Shown: positions 1 to 11,705, numbered from the stretch's first letter. The stretch: 64,000 nucleotides of DNA from Litoditis marina (GCA_964036275.1 OZ038434.1:30590947-30654946); one strand, 5' to 3'. Notes: a model not told the origin generated them from the letters alone. Numbers and translations: made by a program.

Positions 1-159
1 CTAAGTTTCATTTGAATGAAAGGCATAAATCGTGATTCGAAGCTCTCAGTGACCTTCAACTTTAAAATTGCAATGACTTTTCAAATTTAATGCGAGCGAT
101 GTTTATATTCCTATTGAAAGGATACATTTTTACCACAGTGTTTTATCATATTTTTACAG

Positions 160-547
160 AGCGTTCAAGATATGGGTGGCCAACCTGAACAATTTCGTTT
201 CTGAGTATCATTAAATCTCGCCATACAATATTCTCTTTTAGTTATTATGTTTTGAACATCAAACCTATATCTATGTTTGTATCAAAAACAAACAACAATA
301 CAATTTCACAAATTTCATTTTACAGAGCGTCCACATATGAGTGTTCTATTACCTTTAGAGCAAGTTTTCGAAGAAAGGGGAACAATGGATTTGACTGACA
401 TTGAAACTCGAATGTTGATGGCTGGATTCCGGCTTTGCTGTCTCTGCGAGAATACAATTGATCCGAGCGGTGGTAAAAAAGGCGAGTGTCTCGTTTTGAC
501 GTTTTTCAACAGGATTGAAACGCATCATTTTTATAGGGGACAAATGA
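160..547 (+). CDS. 3' end of an unrecognised gene (partial)
   Basis: Three possible exons read in one frame: 160-196, 326-472 and 513-547, ending in TGA. The first two follow acceptors of the form TTTTACAG. The 37-nt exon leaves phase 1, which fits the next exon. The middle exon gives 48 codons, including a cysteine pair (residues CCLC) and an acidic start. The last intron would be only 40 nt (473-512), with donor GTAAAA and acceptor TTTTTCAACAG; if it is not removed, the frame runs on to a stop at 583-585. The upstream part lies outside the window. I do not recognise the protein and infer no function. The exon model is an inference from splice signals and phase only. Confidence 0.35.
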
Positions 548-689
548 ATTGTTGTAGTTTGATCTCGAAACAGATCATATATTAGGAGTTTAGTTCAAAA
601 AGGAACGGGATCAAAAACCAATATTAAACGGCTTTGAAAAAGCGATGTCCTAATTCTTATACAAGAGTTTCACTCGTGAATAATCATAA

Positions 690-948
690 AGGGGAGCTGC
701 AATGAATATTCAAATGAAAGATCGAACTGAGACAGTTCGATATATGTCATTTTTTTTACTAGGATGTCCAATTCAAAGCTGTATTTTCAAAATTTCACTA
801 TTTGTTGCTTGCTGTCAGAGACGCAGAGGATGATTTGAAGTATGGATTGCGAATGAATATGGATTGCGCGCAGTTCTCTGACTCTCCTGCCTTTTCGGGT
901 AACGCCGTTAGCCAAATTCGGCATTCAATGCAGCCCCCCCCCCCCCCA
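690..948 (+). repeat. Dispersed repeat, copy 1 of 2, with poly-C end
   Basis: About 250 bp starting GGGGAGCTGCAATGAATATTC and ending with GCCGTTAGCCAAATTCGGC, then a C run at 935-947. It matches 21205-21442 along most of its length. The ends are roughly inverted (GGGGCTGCA against TGCAGCCCC). Confidence 0.75.
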
Positions 949-1185
949 TTTAAGATGGGAAACTGACGAAACCTACCACAGCTGACTGGAAAACTTTGAT
1001 ATACGAGTCATATTGCGTTCGTGTTTAAAGGCGTAAACTATGTACTATATTTTTGAAATGTACAACAAATACTTAAAATAAAGACAATTGTCATTAGAGC
1101 AATCCATCATGCATCCGTGCGTTATTTATGCTTACAAAACGTACAAGTAATATCTCGAAAATAATTGTATTTAGAGCAAGCCATC

Positions 1186-1980
1186 ATGCATTCGTGCGGT
1201 TGTATTTCTCACGGCAACATGAATTCTTGTGGGAATCGTGCGAAACTGTGGTTCAAAGGCAGTGGTCACAATGAAGGAACGTGTAATCTGCAATCACGTG
1301 AGTATGTATATATTTTTTTCATTCCCAGACTTACTAAGACTTTTTGACAACGAGCTAACATTTTTGGATGACTATTCCTTGTTCTCATGAAATCAAAAAA
1401 TTTTGGTTTGAAAAAGGGATCACTGAAACAGGTTAATGGTGTTTCGGCAGTCTAGAAAAAAATCTATGGAGAGAATTAAAACACAATGATTGATTTTTTC
1501 ATGTCGAACAAATAAACCATAAAGGTCACAGAAAAAAAATTATTAGCACAAACAGGCGATTACTCCGAAATATCAGATAAATTGGAAAATCTTCAAGTGT
1601 GACACAAACTCTGATTCTTCATCACAAACTTCTTCGGAAGCTCACATAATGATCATTTATAACGTTCAATTACTTTGTGTAATCTGGTAGTGTGATTTAT
1701 CTTATCATCTTTCTATCTCAATGTGTCCCATATATTTTATAAATTCAAAGTATCTTACAGGCTCGGAACTGATCGAGCGGTTCGTCAAAACAACTCTTTT
1801 AAGAGGTTGGTTTTTCCCGAGCAATGTTACTGTTTTTCTACATTTCTCTCCAACCATTCTACTCACGTTAAAAGGAACGAAAAAAGGCACGCGAGTCAGA
1901 ATAAAAGGCACGCGAGTCAGAAAAGTGCGCGCAATCAATATTTATTCAATCACTCCAAATCATCCTCTGCATCTCTGACA
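1186..1980 (+). CDS. Candidate 5' exons of a gene, uncertain
   Basis: Two open segments with good splice signals: 1186-1301 (starts ATG, donor GTATGT) and 1761-1980 (acceptor TTACAG, donor GTAAAA). Their phases match (phase 2 into phase 1) and give about 112 residues. The first exon is rich in Cys, Gly and Asn; the second in Ser, His, Asn, Lys and Arg, with a 7-residue direct duplication caused by a 21-bp tandem repeat at about 1881-1922. The second exon ends in phase 0, which fits the coiled-coil exon at 3218 but not the exon at 2259. They could be an alternative 5' end of the next gene, a separate small gene, or chance. No family recognised. Confidence 0.28.
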
Positions 1981-2258
1981 GTAAAAAAAACACTTTGAAA
2001 ACAGTGCTTTGAACTGAACTTTCTATTAAGAAAGGGAGAAATATCAAATTATCTCAGTTCGGTCTTCTATAAGGAAACTCATTGCAGCCATCATTAGACC
2101 GTGGGATTCAATTTATTGTGAAAAGTTTCCAGCGACCGATGGAACCCCATCAAAATGAATAGAAATGATTCTGGTATCTACCATGATACCTATTGTTAAA
2201 AAATCAGACAATGCGCAGTTTCTATGAATGTATGTATTGTCTATAACATATTTCACAG

Positions 2259-5200
2259 ATCCAACGACATTTCTCGGCATTTCTCCCATGCAATACATAG
2301 AGTCGTACATGAAAATCAACTGTAGCAGCGTGGAACGCATAGTCGTTGAGGTAGGTCAGGACACTTCCAAAAAATCTCAATAAAAGTTTATCAAAGATGG
2401 ACGTGATGTTCAAACTGCGCCATGATCTATTAATTTTGTTGTTGTTTTCGTCAGATTTATTTACCTTAAAGTAGGACGATTATGTGGACCAATACCGAGG
2501 CATGGGTTTCTCAAACTGCAATTGGAAAATTTATTGCAGTTTGAAGGACTGAAGCTTTGGGATTGTACCACATAATCACCCTTTTTTAAATCACAGGATG
2601 ATCTGGCGGCATAGCAATCCTTTCAATCTCACGGGAAGTTCATAAGAGTTGCTCATGAGATACCTCATGAGCTACTCGTGAACTCTCAGTATTGTAGCCT
2701 AGAAATCAATGAAATCACATGAGAAGCTCGTGCGAACAGCTTATGAGATATCTCATGAGATTTTTGCGGGATCACAACGTCATCGCCAGAACGTGGGCAA
2801 CATCACTACGTAACATTCTGTCATCAACGCTAAACGATGAACTTGTTATGTATATTATCAAAGTCTTTTATCAGATTTGAATTGTAATTCTTCAAGTTCA
2901 TCAAGTCTTTAACTCAAATAAAGCTGTACTACTGCTATAACTGCGGGTTTTCCAGTATGGACTCATGAAAAAATTTGGCAAAAAAATAACTGTGCTACGC
3001 CGACAACTTATAGTGGGTGCCAAATGTACACATTTCTGTCTCAAGACGGAATTGAACCTGCGAGCCAAACATTCGTAGCAGGACGCTAACCACGGCGCTA
3101 TCAAAGAACATAACCAGCAACCTTCGGAATCGAAGACATGTGTGAGTACACAGCGGAAAGTGAGACATACAGTACCCTTCCACCTTTCGGTTGGCGACGA
3201 CATTACCGGAGTTTCAGTTGTCGACACAGACAGAAGAAGTGCAGTCCAAACACGACAGTTTGCTTGTAACGATGGAAGAAAGTACTGACAAAATGAAGCT
3301 GTTGAATAAAGATTTGAAGAAAGAAGAAGTTCTTAATAAAAAGAAAAACGCGCATCTCAAGTTGGCTAAATCAATCAATGTGAGTTAGCATCTCTTCCGA
3401 TTTCCATAAGTAATCTTCATAATTACTGACTGTCAGAGAATAACTTATTCTAACATTTTCTTATTTCTTGTTCATAAATAACAAAACTACATATATTCTT
3501 TACTGATGGCCTATCAAACAATTTTGAACATTCTCGGCTAATCTCTTAATAAGTTTGTTCCGATGACTGACTATAAGAAGTTTACCGTTCAAACTCTAGT
3601 ATTTCCATTCCAGGTGTTATCGGGAGCATCTCTTTTTATTGACCTTTTCACTACGTTAAAAATTAACTGCAACAGTTTACAGAAGGTATGTTTTCGATAT
3701 CTAAACTAGATTTGAATCGGTCTTTCTGCAGCAACTGGTTTGAGAAAGAACAACTCAGCGGTAGAAAAACTGGGACATTTCTAGTTCAGAATTGTTAAAC
3801 TGCGTTTTAAAATACACTTTGAAGAGTAGTAGGATTTTAGGTGTTTAGATATACAACTTAGTTACTTCATTTGAGACTAAATTTTGAAGACACGTTCTAA
3901 TGGATAATGATTTTAATGAACAACTTAGTTAGTTCGAAAACCGTCCATGGCCAATTCATACCAAATTTTGTGTTATTTCAGACTCTGTCTGAGAAGGAAC
4001 TGAAAATCACTCAGTACGAAAAACTGCTGACAAATGCTCGTTCAAACTCTCTGAAGCTGGAAAATGTTAACAAGCAAATAGAAAAGATGCAACTTGAATA
4101 TAAAGACGTTGTTGGCGAGATAACAGAAGAGACAGTGACCGAACTCAAAGAAAAGGTACGTATAGTCGTCGCAAACGGAAAGGCGGGAGGGTACTGAACA
4201 TCTCACTTTCCGCTGTGTACGCACGCATCTATTCGAATTCAAAGCTTGCTGGTTACGTTCTCTAACAGCGCAGTAGTTCGCGCCCTGATACGAAACTTTT
4301 GCTCGCAGGTTCGATTCCGGCGAGAAACAGAAATTTATAAATTTGGCACTCGCTATATGGGCGACTCAATTAGAGACCAAAGCAAACTTGCTCAGCCGAG
4401 TATTGGACAAAGTCCAATCATTGTGTGTTCGAATTTAGTTCGGTCCAAAACGTGTTACGGTGAGGATCTGTTTATGTTCGGTGTGGAAAGAGTTTTCGGG
4501 AAGAAAAATTACCTCCATTCAACCTGAAAAAAACAGTTTTTAAGGAAGGAGACGTGGTGTGGGGCACGGGAGACGAAGCGCTGATGACGGTGGAATGGAA
4601 GCGATTCCGAAACGAGTTTCACAATCTACATCAGGTTCAATTTGAATCGGATTCGATTTATGTAATGTCATGAATGAGGTTTAGTTTGTTCCAGCCACTT
4701 ATAACCCTCTACAGTAATTTGCTTAAGCTTCCAGTTCAAAATTAGGTATATTGATCATTTTGGGTTTTCTCCAAATTTTCGTAGCGTCTTCTGCATGTTC
4801 ATTACTACAAACTCTACAAGTTTGAGTACCAAACACTGATTAACTTATTAGAAATCGCCTCTGGAATATTATGAATTACTGTAGAAGGACATCGATTGGT
4901 GGAACGGAGAATAACACCGGGCTGAATTAGTTGCCGTAGAATATTATTATTATAATTGGAAACAGCTCATGGAAGAGACACTGGGTGAGTTACACGTTTC
5001 AGTTTTATTGAAAGTTACGCACGATATTTGCATTTATTCAATGTTGGAAATATATCCCTTTACAAATCAGAGTCGACTCCATTTCTACTAAGACTCCTAC
5101 AATACACATTCAGACTTTCGAAACACTAATCATCCAATGTGAACTCTAACTTAGTTTAAAACATTACAACCTTCTGTGTAATTAGAAATCCGAATGCGCA

Positions 5201-6282
5201 AACCGTCACCTTTTTGAGAACATTTTCGCAATTAAAACAAACTGAAAGTTTTGTAACACTACTGTAGGAGTCTTAGTAGGAAGGAAAAAGACTATATAAC
5301 AGTACATGGAGACTTACAACAACTAAACTGTTAGTCATTTGCGTAGTCGCGTGAAACATGTTAAACACAGCAGGGTTCAAAAACGTACAATGATGAAGTG
5401 CACGTTGCCTCATTAGAATGCTAACTTCACGTGACTCTTCAAATCACTTCTAGTATAAAATGATTCACTTATCTGGCGGCGTAGCAATCTCTCAAAAATC
5501 TCATGAGATGCCTCATGAGCTATTCGCATGAGTTTCATAACAGATTCAATTAATTGCTATGCTATAACATTGAGAGTTTACGAGTAGCTCATGAGGTATT
5601 TCATGAGAAACTCATATGACTTCTCATGGGATTGGAGGGATTGCTACGCCGCCTGATCTGTGACGTGGTCATTTTCAGACGCTCACCACCTTCCTTCGAG
5701 AAGGAATGACTGTGGGAGATCCGCGATCGCTCTCAGACAAGTTAGAGCACGTTAAGCAACTTACGGAGGTTGCAGAAACTGTTCGCACTGAGTTTCTACA
5801 AACAACGCTGAGTTGTGTCGAAAAAGTTCAGGTTGGTTTATTGCGGTATTGTGTTTCAACTTTTTTTCTAAATTTCTCACGTTTACGTTTAGATATGTGA
5901 TAAATCTATCGAAAATTGCGTACAAGCTTTATAACTTATATTGTATAGTGGTAGAAACTGAAAGCTTATGGTTTGAAGCAACTTTTTTACTATGAAGCAA
6001 GTATTGCACTACTGTGCTACACAACAATACTAATAACACAAATTTGAGTTCTATTCCTGTTTTGTAGCTCTCGATTCACAGTTTTATACACAACAACATG
6101 AATAACATTCGTTTTTGTAGTTTTTTGGTCTTCTAGCTTCCAAGGTGCACATAGCACATTTCTACACACAAATATGATCAACATGTACTACTGTAATTGT
6201 TTTTTGTGTTTCGGCAATTTGATTTCAGGAGGCATTGAAAGAAGTTTGCCCGTCTCCTACCGCTACTGGGATTTCTGCTTGA
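2259..6282 (+). CDS. Coiled-coil protein, family not recognised (5' end uncertain)
   Basis: Exons that join without a frame break: 2259-2350 (first two bases complete a codon from an unseen exon), 3218-3379, 3614-3685, 3982-4155, 4545-4634, 5679-5831 and 6229-6282 (TGA). Together they give about 265 residues. Exons 3218-3379 and 3982-4155 are rich in Lys, Glu, Leu and Gln with heptad-like spacing, so a long coiled coil is likely. The part from 4545 is less charged and may be a small globular C-terminal domain. The acceptor before 4545 is TTTTTAAG, not the usual TTTCAG. SINE-like copies end 15 nt before exon 3218 and begin about 8 nt after exon 3982-4155. The structure suggests a scaffold or assembly role, but nothing in the sequence names one. 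Confidence 0.55.
2468..2590. mobile_element. Foldback element, GATTATGTGGTCCAAT family
   Basis: GTAGGACGATTATGTGGACC on the left mirrored by TACCACATAATCACCC on the right; TTGCAGTTTGAAGGACTGA centre. Confidence 0.7.
2603..2775. mobile_element. CTCATGAG foldback family copy
   Basis: Arms rich in CTCATGAG; left edge GGCGGCATAGCAATCC, right edge TTTGCGGGATC. Confidence 0.7.
3000..3202 (-). mobile_element. tRNA-derived SINE-like element
   Basis: Minus-orientation copy. The head (GTCGTCGCCAACCG) is at 3202 and the tail (GGCACCCACTATA) at about 3005. The middle carries a tRNA-like A box (GCGCxGTGGTTAGCG) and B box (GGTTCAATTCC). It ends 15 nt before a coding exon. Confidence 0.75.
4163..4360 (+). 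mobile_element. tRNA-derived SINE-like element
   Basis: Plus copy with head AGTCGTCGCAAACGG, A box region AGCGCAGTAGTTCGCG, B box GGTTCGATTCC and tail TTTGGCACTCGC. The head starts about 8 nt after the exon end at 4155. Confidence 0.75.
4683..4922. mobile_element. TTCCACCCA/GGTGAAACA foldback family copy, decayed
   Basis: Left end GTTTGTTCCAGCCACTTATA, right end ACTGTAGAAGGACATCGATTGGTG; arms about 100 bp. Confidence 0.65.
5325..5459. mobile_element. CACGTGA foldback family copy, reverse
   Basis: Contains CGTGAAACATGTTAAACACA, GCCTCATTAGAATGCTAAC and the end ACTTCTAGTATAA. Confidence 0.75.
5471..5663. mobile_element. CTCATGAG foldback family copy, best preserved
   Basis: Left end CTGGCGGCGTAGCAATC, right end GATTGCTACGCCGCCTGATC, with several CTCATGAG units in each arm. 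Lies just before exon 5679-5831. Confidence 0.85.
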
Positions 6283-6394
6283 TGTTCAGCTCTACTAGAC
6301 TGATTACGTGTTTGAAGTTTAACTGAATGTATAATCTTGTATCCTAATAAGTTGGCCGAGGATTCACCGTAGATCACAGAATCATCTCTGCACA

Positions 6395-6540
6395 GTTCTC
6401 TCGCTCTGTTCCTCTTCTCCCTCTCTCTTTTTTTTTCTCTCTCTCTACCTCTCTTCCCCCTTCTAAAGTTCTCAGACTGTTTATAGTTCCTTTCTCTTCC
6501 CCTTTCTCTCCCTCTTTCTCTCTCTCTCTCTCTCTTCTTC
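6395..6540. repeat. CT-rich microsatellite
   Basis: Imperfect (CT)n just beyond the stop of the plus-strand coiled-coil gene. Confidence 0.9.
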
Positions 6541-7187
6541 ATTTTTCAAACCTAAAACTCTGGTTTTCAAAAAAAAGAGCATTAGGTGTTCTTTCAAAAT
6601 ATAATTAGAGACCAATCGTGGATCACAAGACCGCAGACAAAACTACAAATAACACTACACTTTACTCAGTTAGCTATAATTAAAGCTTGAAGCCGTTCCT
6701 ACTGAGACATTTAAACTCAATGAACAAAACTCCTGCCAAACTTCTTTGATTCGAAAATGAGCCATATAAGTATCATCTGCCGGGACTAACAGTAGAGAGA
6801 GGTGATACGGTTCTTTTCATTATCAGACATTATCCCGCCACTTTTGTAGCTTCGTCGACGAGAGAGAGAAAGTGCAGATCAGAGAGACGCCGACTGTCTC
6901 AGCCTGTCTGCAGCCTCATTGACCTGCATGTTCTCTCGCTTTGGTAGACGGCCATTCGCAGAAAACTGGTGCCAATGTTTCTAATAATCTCCCACTCCTT
7001 GGAGTTCCCCATTGGAAAACGTGGTTTTTTTTCGTTCCAAACGCTTTGAATCATTAAATGACGTGTTTTGAATAGACATTTTTCAACATTATGATCATTA
7101 ACCCAGAAAATACGCATGAGTGGTGTCTTTTCACGAACAACTGAAAAACAGTAATTAAATGCTTGTAAACAATTGAGATGAGTGGGA

Positions 7188-7612
7188 TCGAGAGAGAGAG
7201 AGAGTGAGAAAGTATGAGAGAGAGAGAGAGAGACAAAGAAAGAAAGAGAGAAAGAAAGAAAGAGTGACAGAGAAAGAAAGAAAAAGGAGATGCCTCTATC
7301 AATCTATTTTCTTTTCTGTCATTTCTCTCTTTCTTCATCATTCTCTTTGTCTCTTCCCTTTTTTTTAGTTCTCGCTCTATTTCTCTCCCTTGGTTTCTTC
7401 CTGTCACTCTATCTCTCCTCATTTTTCGCTCTCTCTTTGTATCTCCCTCTTTCCTATACTTTCTCTCTCTCTTTCTCTCTCTCTCTCTTTCTCTCTGCTC
7501 ACCTCTAGCTTTCTATTTCTACTTCTATCTCTCTCTCTCTCTCTACCTATATTTCTCTATTTCTCTACCTCTATCTCTCTATGTCTTTCTCCCTCCCACT
7601 CCCGCGTTCCTG
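7188..7612. repeat. Paired GA and CT microsatellite block
   Basis: (GA)n at 7190-7290 followed by (CT)n and (TCTA)n to about 7600, so the two halves can fold on each other. A short GA tract follows at 7722-7772. Together with 6283-8743 this is gene-free sequence between two convergent genes. Confidence 0.9.
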
Positions 7613-7954
7613 TGCCTTAGTAATCTGACCTGTTCTTTCTTCGCGGAGTTTCTTTGTTGAACTGCGGTTTACATTCCAAATGAGACATAAATATCTGATT
7701 TCATTGTCCCTCTAGTGCTTGGACAGAGAGAGAGAGAGATGGAGAGAGAGCGAGAAAAAAGAGAGAAAGAGACAAAACTACTCCTTGCAGACTAGATACC
7801 AGAGATAACTCAAACTTCCGCTTTTTTTTGAACAAAGTCTAGAGTAAACAGGGAAGATTGAGTTTTTCCACGTATGTACCAATTCAAGCTTCCGTGTGTG
7901 AAAATAGAAAGCCAGAGCGCTCACAATTGAGAACCCATTGTTCAAAGCATTCGT

Positions 7955-8165
7955 AGATATAGGATTTGTCAAACCGTTGTGGACACCGTACCATCGACTT
8001 TGTATGGCACGGGTTTTGGCGAGCGGCCAGTTCGTCTGCGTATCATTGATCTACTCACTCTCTCAACTGCTGGCAGATAATCAACGACCGCTTCGCTCAA
8101 TGTCGAACTCTCTGCTGTCTTTATGGGGAAAATGGCGACTATATGAATAGTTTCTGAAATCCGCA
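7955..8165. repeat. Dispersed repeat shared with 26330-26552
   Basis: Contains TTTGTCAAACCGTTGTGGAC, CATCGACTTTGTATGGC and GTATCATTGATCTACTCACT. The reverse complement is found at 26330-26552, at similar spacing. Confidence 0.65.
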
Positions 8166-8346
8166 TTTTGTGTTCAAAAACCAATTTGCGCAGTGCGTTC
8201 GAAACGTACGTTGACTATAAGGTGTGATCAGATAGTGTCAGTTGTATTGATCCAGATGCAAGTCATGATTTTTCGAGTTTTGACCGAAAAGCTGATCGGA
8301 CTAAATATACAGCTGGACAGTGCAACATAAATTCCTATAGTCCAGA

Positions 8347-8515
8347 GTTCGTATGCTAGAAGATCCCGGCTCATCATCCCATCCTGCGTCTCCGCAAGAA
8401 CACGCTATTTCTTTGCTCTTACATCCCACCGGGATGTGAGAGACGAGAAATAGTGAGGCAGAGCAAGAGACGCAGGATGGGATGAATGAGCCGGGATCTT
8501 CTAGCATACGTACTC
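8347..8515. mobile_element. Foldback element, GTACGTATGCTAGAAGATC family
   Basis: Nearly perfect inverted repeat: the left arm ends near the loop CATCCCACCGGGATG and the right arm mirrors it, finishing GATCTTCTAGCATACGTAC. No coding potential. Left tip changed (GTTCGTATGC). Confidence 0.85.
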
Positions 8516-8743
8516 AGCAGAGCTATTGGGAAAAAAATCGGGTTGTTAATCTCGCCTAAAAAACTCTAGTTTTTAATAGTAGTTGAAATAGAGATTTTCA
8601 ACTGTGTGTGTGAGTGTCCTCGAACTACATTTTACTCAAATGATTACACATTTCACAGAAAACATCACAAATATCACAAATAAAAATGTTTTTCCCTCTC
8701 TCTCTCTCATTTCATCATCACAGATCCGTCTACGTGACTTTGT

Positions 8744-10811
8744 TCAGTTATCTACCTCTTTCTGACTTGTTCTCTGAACTTTTCGTCTGATAACATGTTG
8801 AACATGTTTCTGGAATTCATTCAGTTTCGATTCAACACCACTTTCACATTTCTCTCCAACTTTTCCAACAAGTTTCTCTGTGAGTTTTCATTTCACAAAC
8901 TTTGTTTCTGCTAATTTTTCTGTCATAAAACTTGTAATATTATCAGAGCTAATACTAATTTGATTCACACTGTTTTTATGTAGTCGCTTTCGTGGAATAT
9001 ACTCGTAAGTGCACAGAAAACTTTGATTCGAGTGTGTTCATCATCAACAACACAACAGCTATATGCATTTATTCACAAAAAATATCATAGCCTAGAATGA
9101 GAGTGCGACTGAACACTCATGTATGTGAGGGAAGAGGAAGAGGACAGTGATCACTTGGCATCTGTAAACGAATGATAGTTGGTCAACTCGATGCAGTTCT
9201 TATATATCACCTCTCAGGTCTATATCATCTATGGTAAGTGCCAAGTTATAAATTTCTGTTGGGAATTAAACCTGCGAGCAAAGGTAATGTAACAGGGCAC
9301 TAACCACTGCGCTATTAGAACACACTAGGGGCAAGCTATGGAATCGAGAACATGTATGCGTACACAGCGGAAAGTGAGATATACAGTACCCTCTCGCCTT
9401 TCCGTTGGCAACGACTATAGATTATTTCTATATCAGTTCTATATCATTGTTCTATACGTACAGTTCTTCTCTCTCGTTCTATTTAGGTTCTGTCTAGCTG
9501 ATAGGCAAATAGACAAGAATAGGTAACAGGCAAGACAAGTTAATATAAACAAGTACTTACTTTCGTATAGATGCGCAGAGGGGGACTCGCTCGAGGCATT
9601 CGCTTCCTCCAGTTTACGTGTCAGATCGTTAATCAGATCTGTTTTCACCTTGACCTGGAAGAAATGTTGATTTCAGGGTGGAAACGAACGCCCCATTTTC
9701 CTCTAACTTTCAATTCACACGGCTCATATTATGTTATAGTGAGTGCCAAATTTGAAAATGTTGGTCTCTCACCGGAATCGAACCTGTGAGCAACAGTTTG
9801 GTGGCAAGGCGCTAACCGCTGCGCTATTAGAGCACATGGAAAGTAATCTGAGGAATCGGAGAGATCTGTGCGTAAACAGCGGAAAACTAGATATACAGTA
9901 CTCTCCCGCCTTTTCGTTGGCGACGACTAAAGAGCTTGCATTCTTATCAAACAGAAGTGTCTGCGTTCTCTATAGTAGGAGAGCTGAACATAACTAAAAT
10001 TTCGCAAAACAACTGAGAATTGAGAATTGATTTTTCTGATTGAATCTCAATAGATCATACGCACTACAGTACATTTGCTACGTACAAAGAAAAGACGAAT
10101 TCAATTCGACCACTGACCTGATTAGTAAGGTCCTTCACTTTTGCTGTAAGATCCCCAAATATCTGTAATAAATATTATTAGTTTGTTTCAAGCACTTTTA
10201 ACGCTAGTAATCTGCGCGAACTTCCGCGTTAGCGTTAGGTAGTTTGATGTTTTAAGGATTTCGAACTTTGTCATTTAGTTTTCTACCTTCACTTCTACAT
10301 ACTGTGAATGTTTGAAATCAAAATACTAATTTATTCATCTGAAAAAGCCACCTAAATATTTTACAGTGACTCCCACTCATCCCACGAAAACAATACACAA
10401 CTCTGCTCACATTGAATTGAGCATTGAAACTGCGAAAGTGGGGATATTCCACGAGAAATAATGTGCAAAAAGATACAAACATTCTTCATCAACTAGCTAA
10501 TTTCACGATCCATACGAGCATTTCGAAAACATTCCTATAGAGCCCAAATAAATTTACAATTGCTTCCCACCCAATAGAGGTACTTTTCCAACGGTATATT
10601 TTACATTTTTCCAAAGGTAATACTGTTTTACTTGTTGTTTCAGATTTTGCTTTCCCAAATCAAAAGAAATGTTGTACTACGGCGTTTCCTTCAACTACTT
10701 GGGGGGGGGCAACCGTAATCTACCACAGAAAACGAAACTCACTCGATCCATTTCCTCCTCTAACATGGCGTTGATTCTATCCCAGAGCTCGGGTCGAGTT
10801 CCGCTGGCCAT
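8744..10811 (-). CDS. Small coiled-coil protein, 113 residues, not recognised
   Basis: Four exons on the minus strand: 10743-10811 (ATG, 23 codons), 10118-10162, 9561-9654 and 8744-8877 (TGA). All junctions have GT-AG signals and matching phases. The protein is short and highly charged, with repeated Leu/Ile/Val spacing (WDRINAMLEEEMDR near the start, LINDLTRKLEEAN in the middle) that fits one continuous coiled coil, then a basic C-terminus. The last exon could instead splice at GTAGAT just before the stop, giving further exons, but none was seen. Two SINE-like copies lie in intron 3 and just inside the large intron 2. The gene converges on the plus-strand coiled-coil gene that ends at 6282. 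Function unknown. Confidence 0.6.
9234..9420 (-). mobile_element. tRNA-derived SINE-like element
   Basis: Minus copy in intron 3 of the small coiled-coil gene. B box slightly decayed; the head CGTTGGCAACGACTATA is at the right end. Confidence 0.7.
9738..9931 (-). mobile_element. tRNA-derived SINE-like element
   Basis: Minus copy in intron 2 of the small coiled-coil gene. Shows GTGAGTGCCAAATTT tail, GGAATCGAACC B box and GGCGACGACTA head. Confidence 0.75.
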
Positions 10812-11004
10812 TCCGATCGCAGAAGTAGAAATGAATCAGAAATGAAATGCAGAACTGTGGAACCCGTTTGTTTTCACGTGTACAGGAATACGTTTTTCTG
10901 CCGACAAACAGTTAGTGCAGTTTACAAGTTTCCGTACGCACCTAAACTTTTTCCACATGTTATCTTCTGTTTTCGTGCTTCGAAGAACGGATCTTTAACC
11001 AAAG

Positions 11005-11137
11005 AAGGCCGATTATGTGGTCCAATCGCCACGGTTCAGTCCTTTAAACTGCAATACATGTTTCAATGGCAGGTTAAGAGACCGTTGACACGAGATTGGT
11101 CCACATTATCGTCCTTCTTTAAGGCTTTTTTAAGGGA
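11005..11137. mobile_element. Foldback element, GATTATGTGGTCCAAT family
   Basis: GGCCGATTATGTGGTCCAAT, CAGTCCTTTAAACTGCAATA, then mirrored TTGGTCCACATTATCGTCCT. Lies just upstream of the small coiled-coil gene. Confidence 0.75.
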
Positions 11138-11337
11138 CCATTCCTCTACAAATTGTACCAGAAAGTTTTAATATGTCACAATCATTCACGAGAATAATGT
11201 AGTACTCACGGGTTGCCATCGGTTTTGTTTGTGGGCGATTTTTTTTCGCCGAATTTTTGACCTGAAACTGAAGAACTAAACTAGAGTGGGTACTCCTAGT
11301 TTGAATAAAGTTATGGTTTGGTCAATGAAGTGTAGTT

Positions 11338-11535
11338 TGATCACATTTCCCAACTGGACTTGTTGGCAGTGTGCCACAAACTTTGGAAGACTGTTATTCA
11401 AAGAAAGCATATGTTTTATAGAAACTTTTCCTGAATACGAAAGAGAATTAACCCTTCACATGAATTTCCAAGTATTTCAACATTTTCAAAAACTGCCTTG
11501 AAATTTCGTTGGCAAGCTGCCCAAGTCCAGTTGGG
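11338..11535. mobile_element. Repeat, CCCAACTGGACTTGTTGGCA family
   Basis: CCCAACTGGACTTGTTGGCA at the left and GCCCAAGTCCAGTTGGG at the right. A second copy is at 48533-48745. Confidence 0.75.
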
Positions 11536-11544
11536 AAACCTCAG

Positions 11545-11705
11545 AACGATTGGCGCCAATTTTCTTCGATTGGCCAGCTACAAAAGCGAGAAGGTGTGCA
11601 GGTCAATGAGGCCGCAGGCGTCTGGGTCTCTCTGACCTGTACACTCTCTCGCTCAGCCAATAAAAAAGTGGCTGGCCAATTGGCTGGGAATTGTCTGAGT
11701 GTGCG
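11545..11705. mobile_element. Foldback element, GGCCAGCTACAAAAGCGAGA family
   Basis: GATTGGCCAGCTACAAAAGC, GTGCAGGTCAATGAGGC on the left; CACTCTCTCGCTCAGCCAAT and TGGCTGGCCAATTGGC on the right. Confidence 0.75.

Noticed and set aside
2113..2340. Minus-strand gene of 75 codons
   Set aside because: Antisense to the better plus-strand exon 2259-2350, which has a TTTCACAG acceptor, a GTAGGT donor and an open frame.
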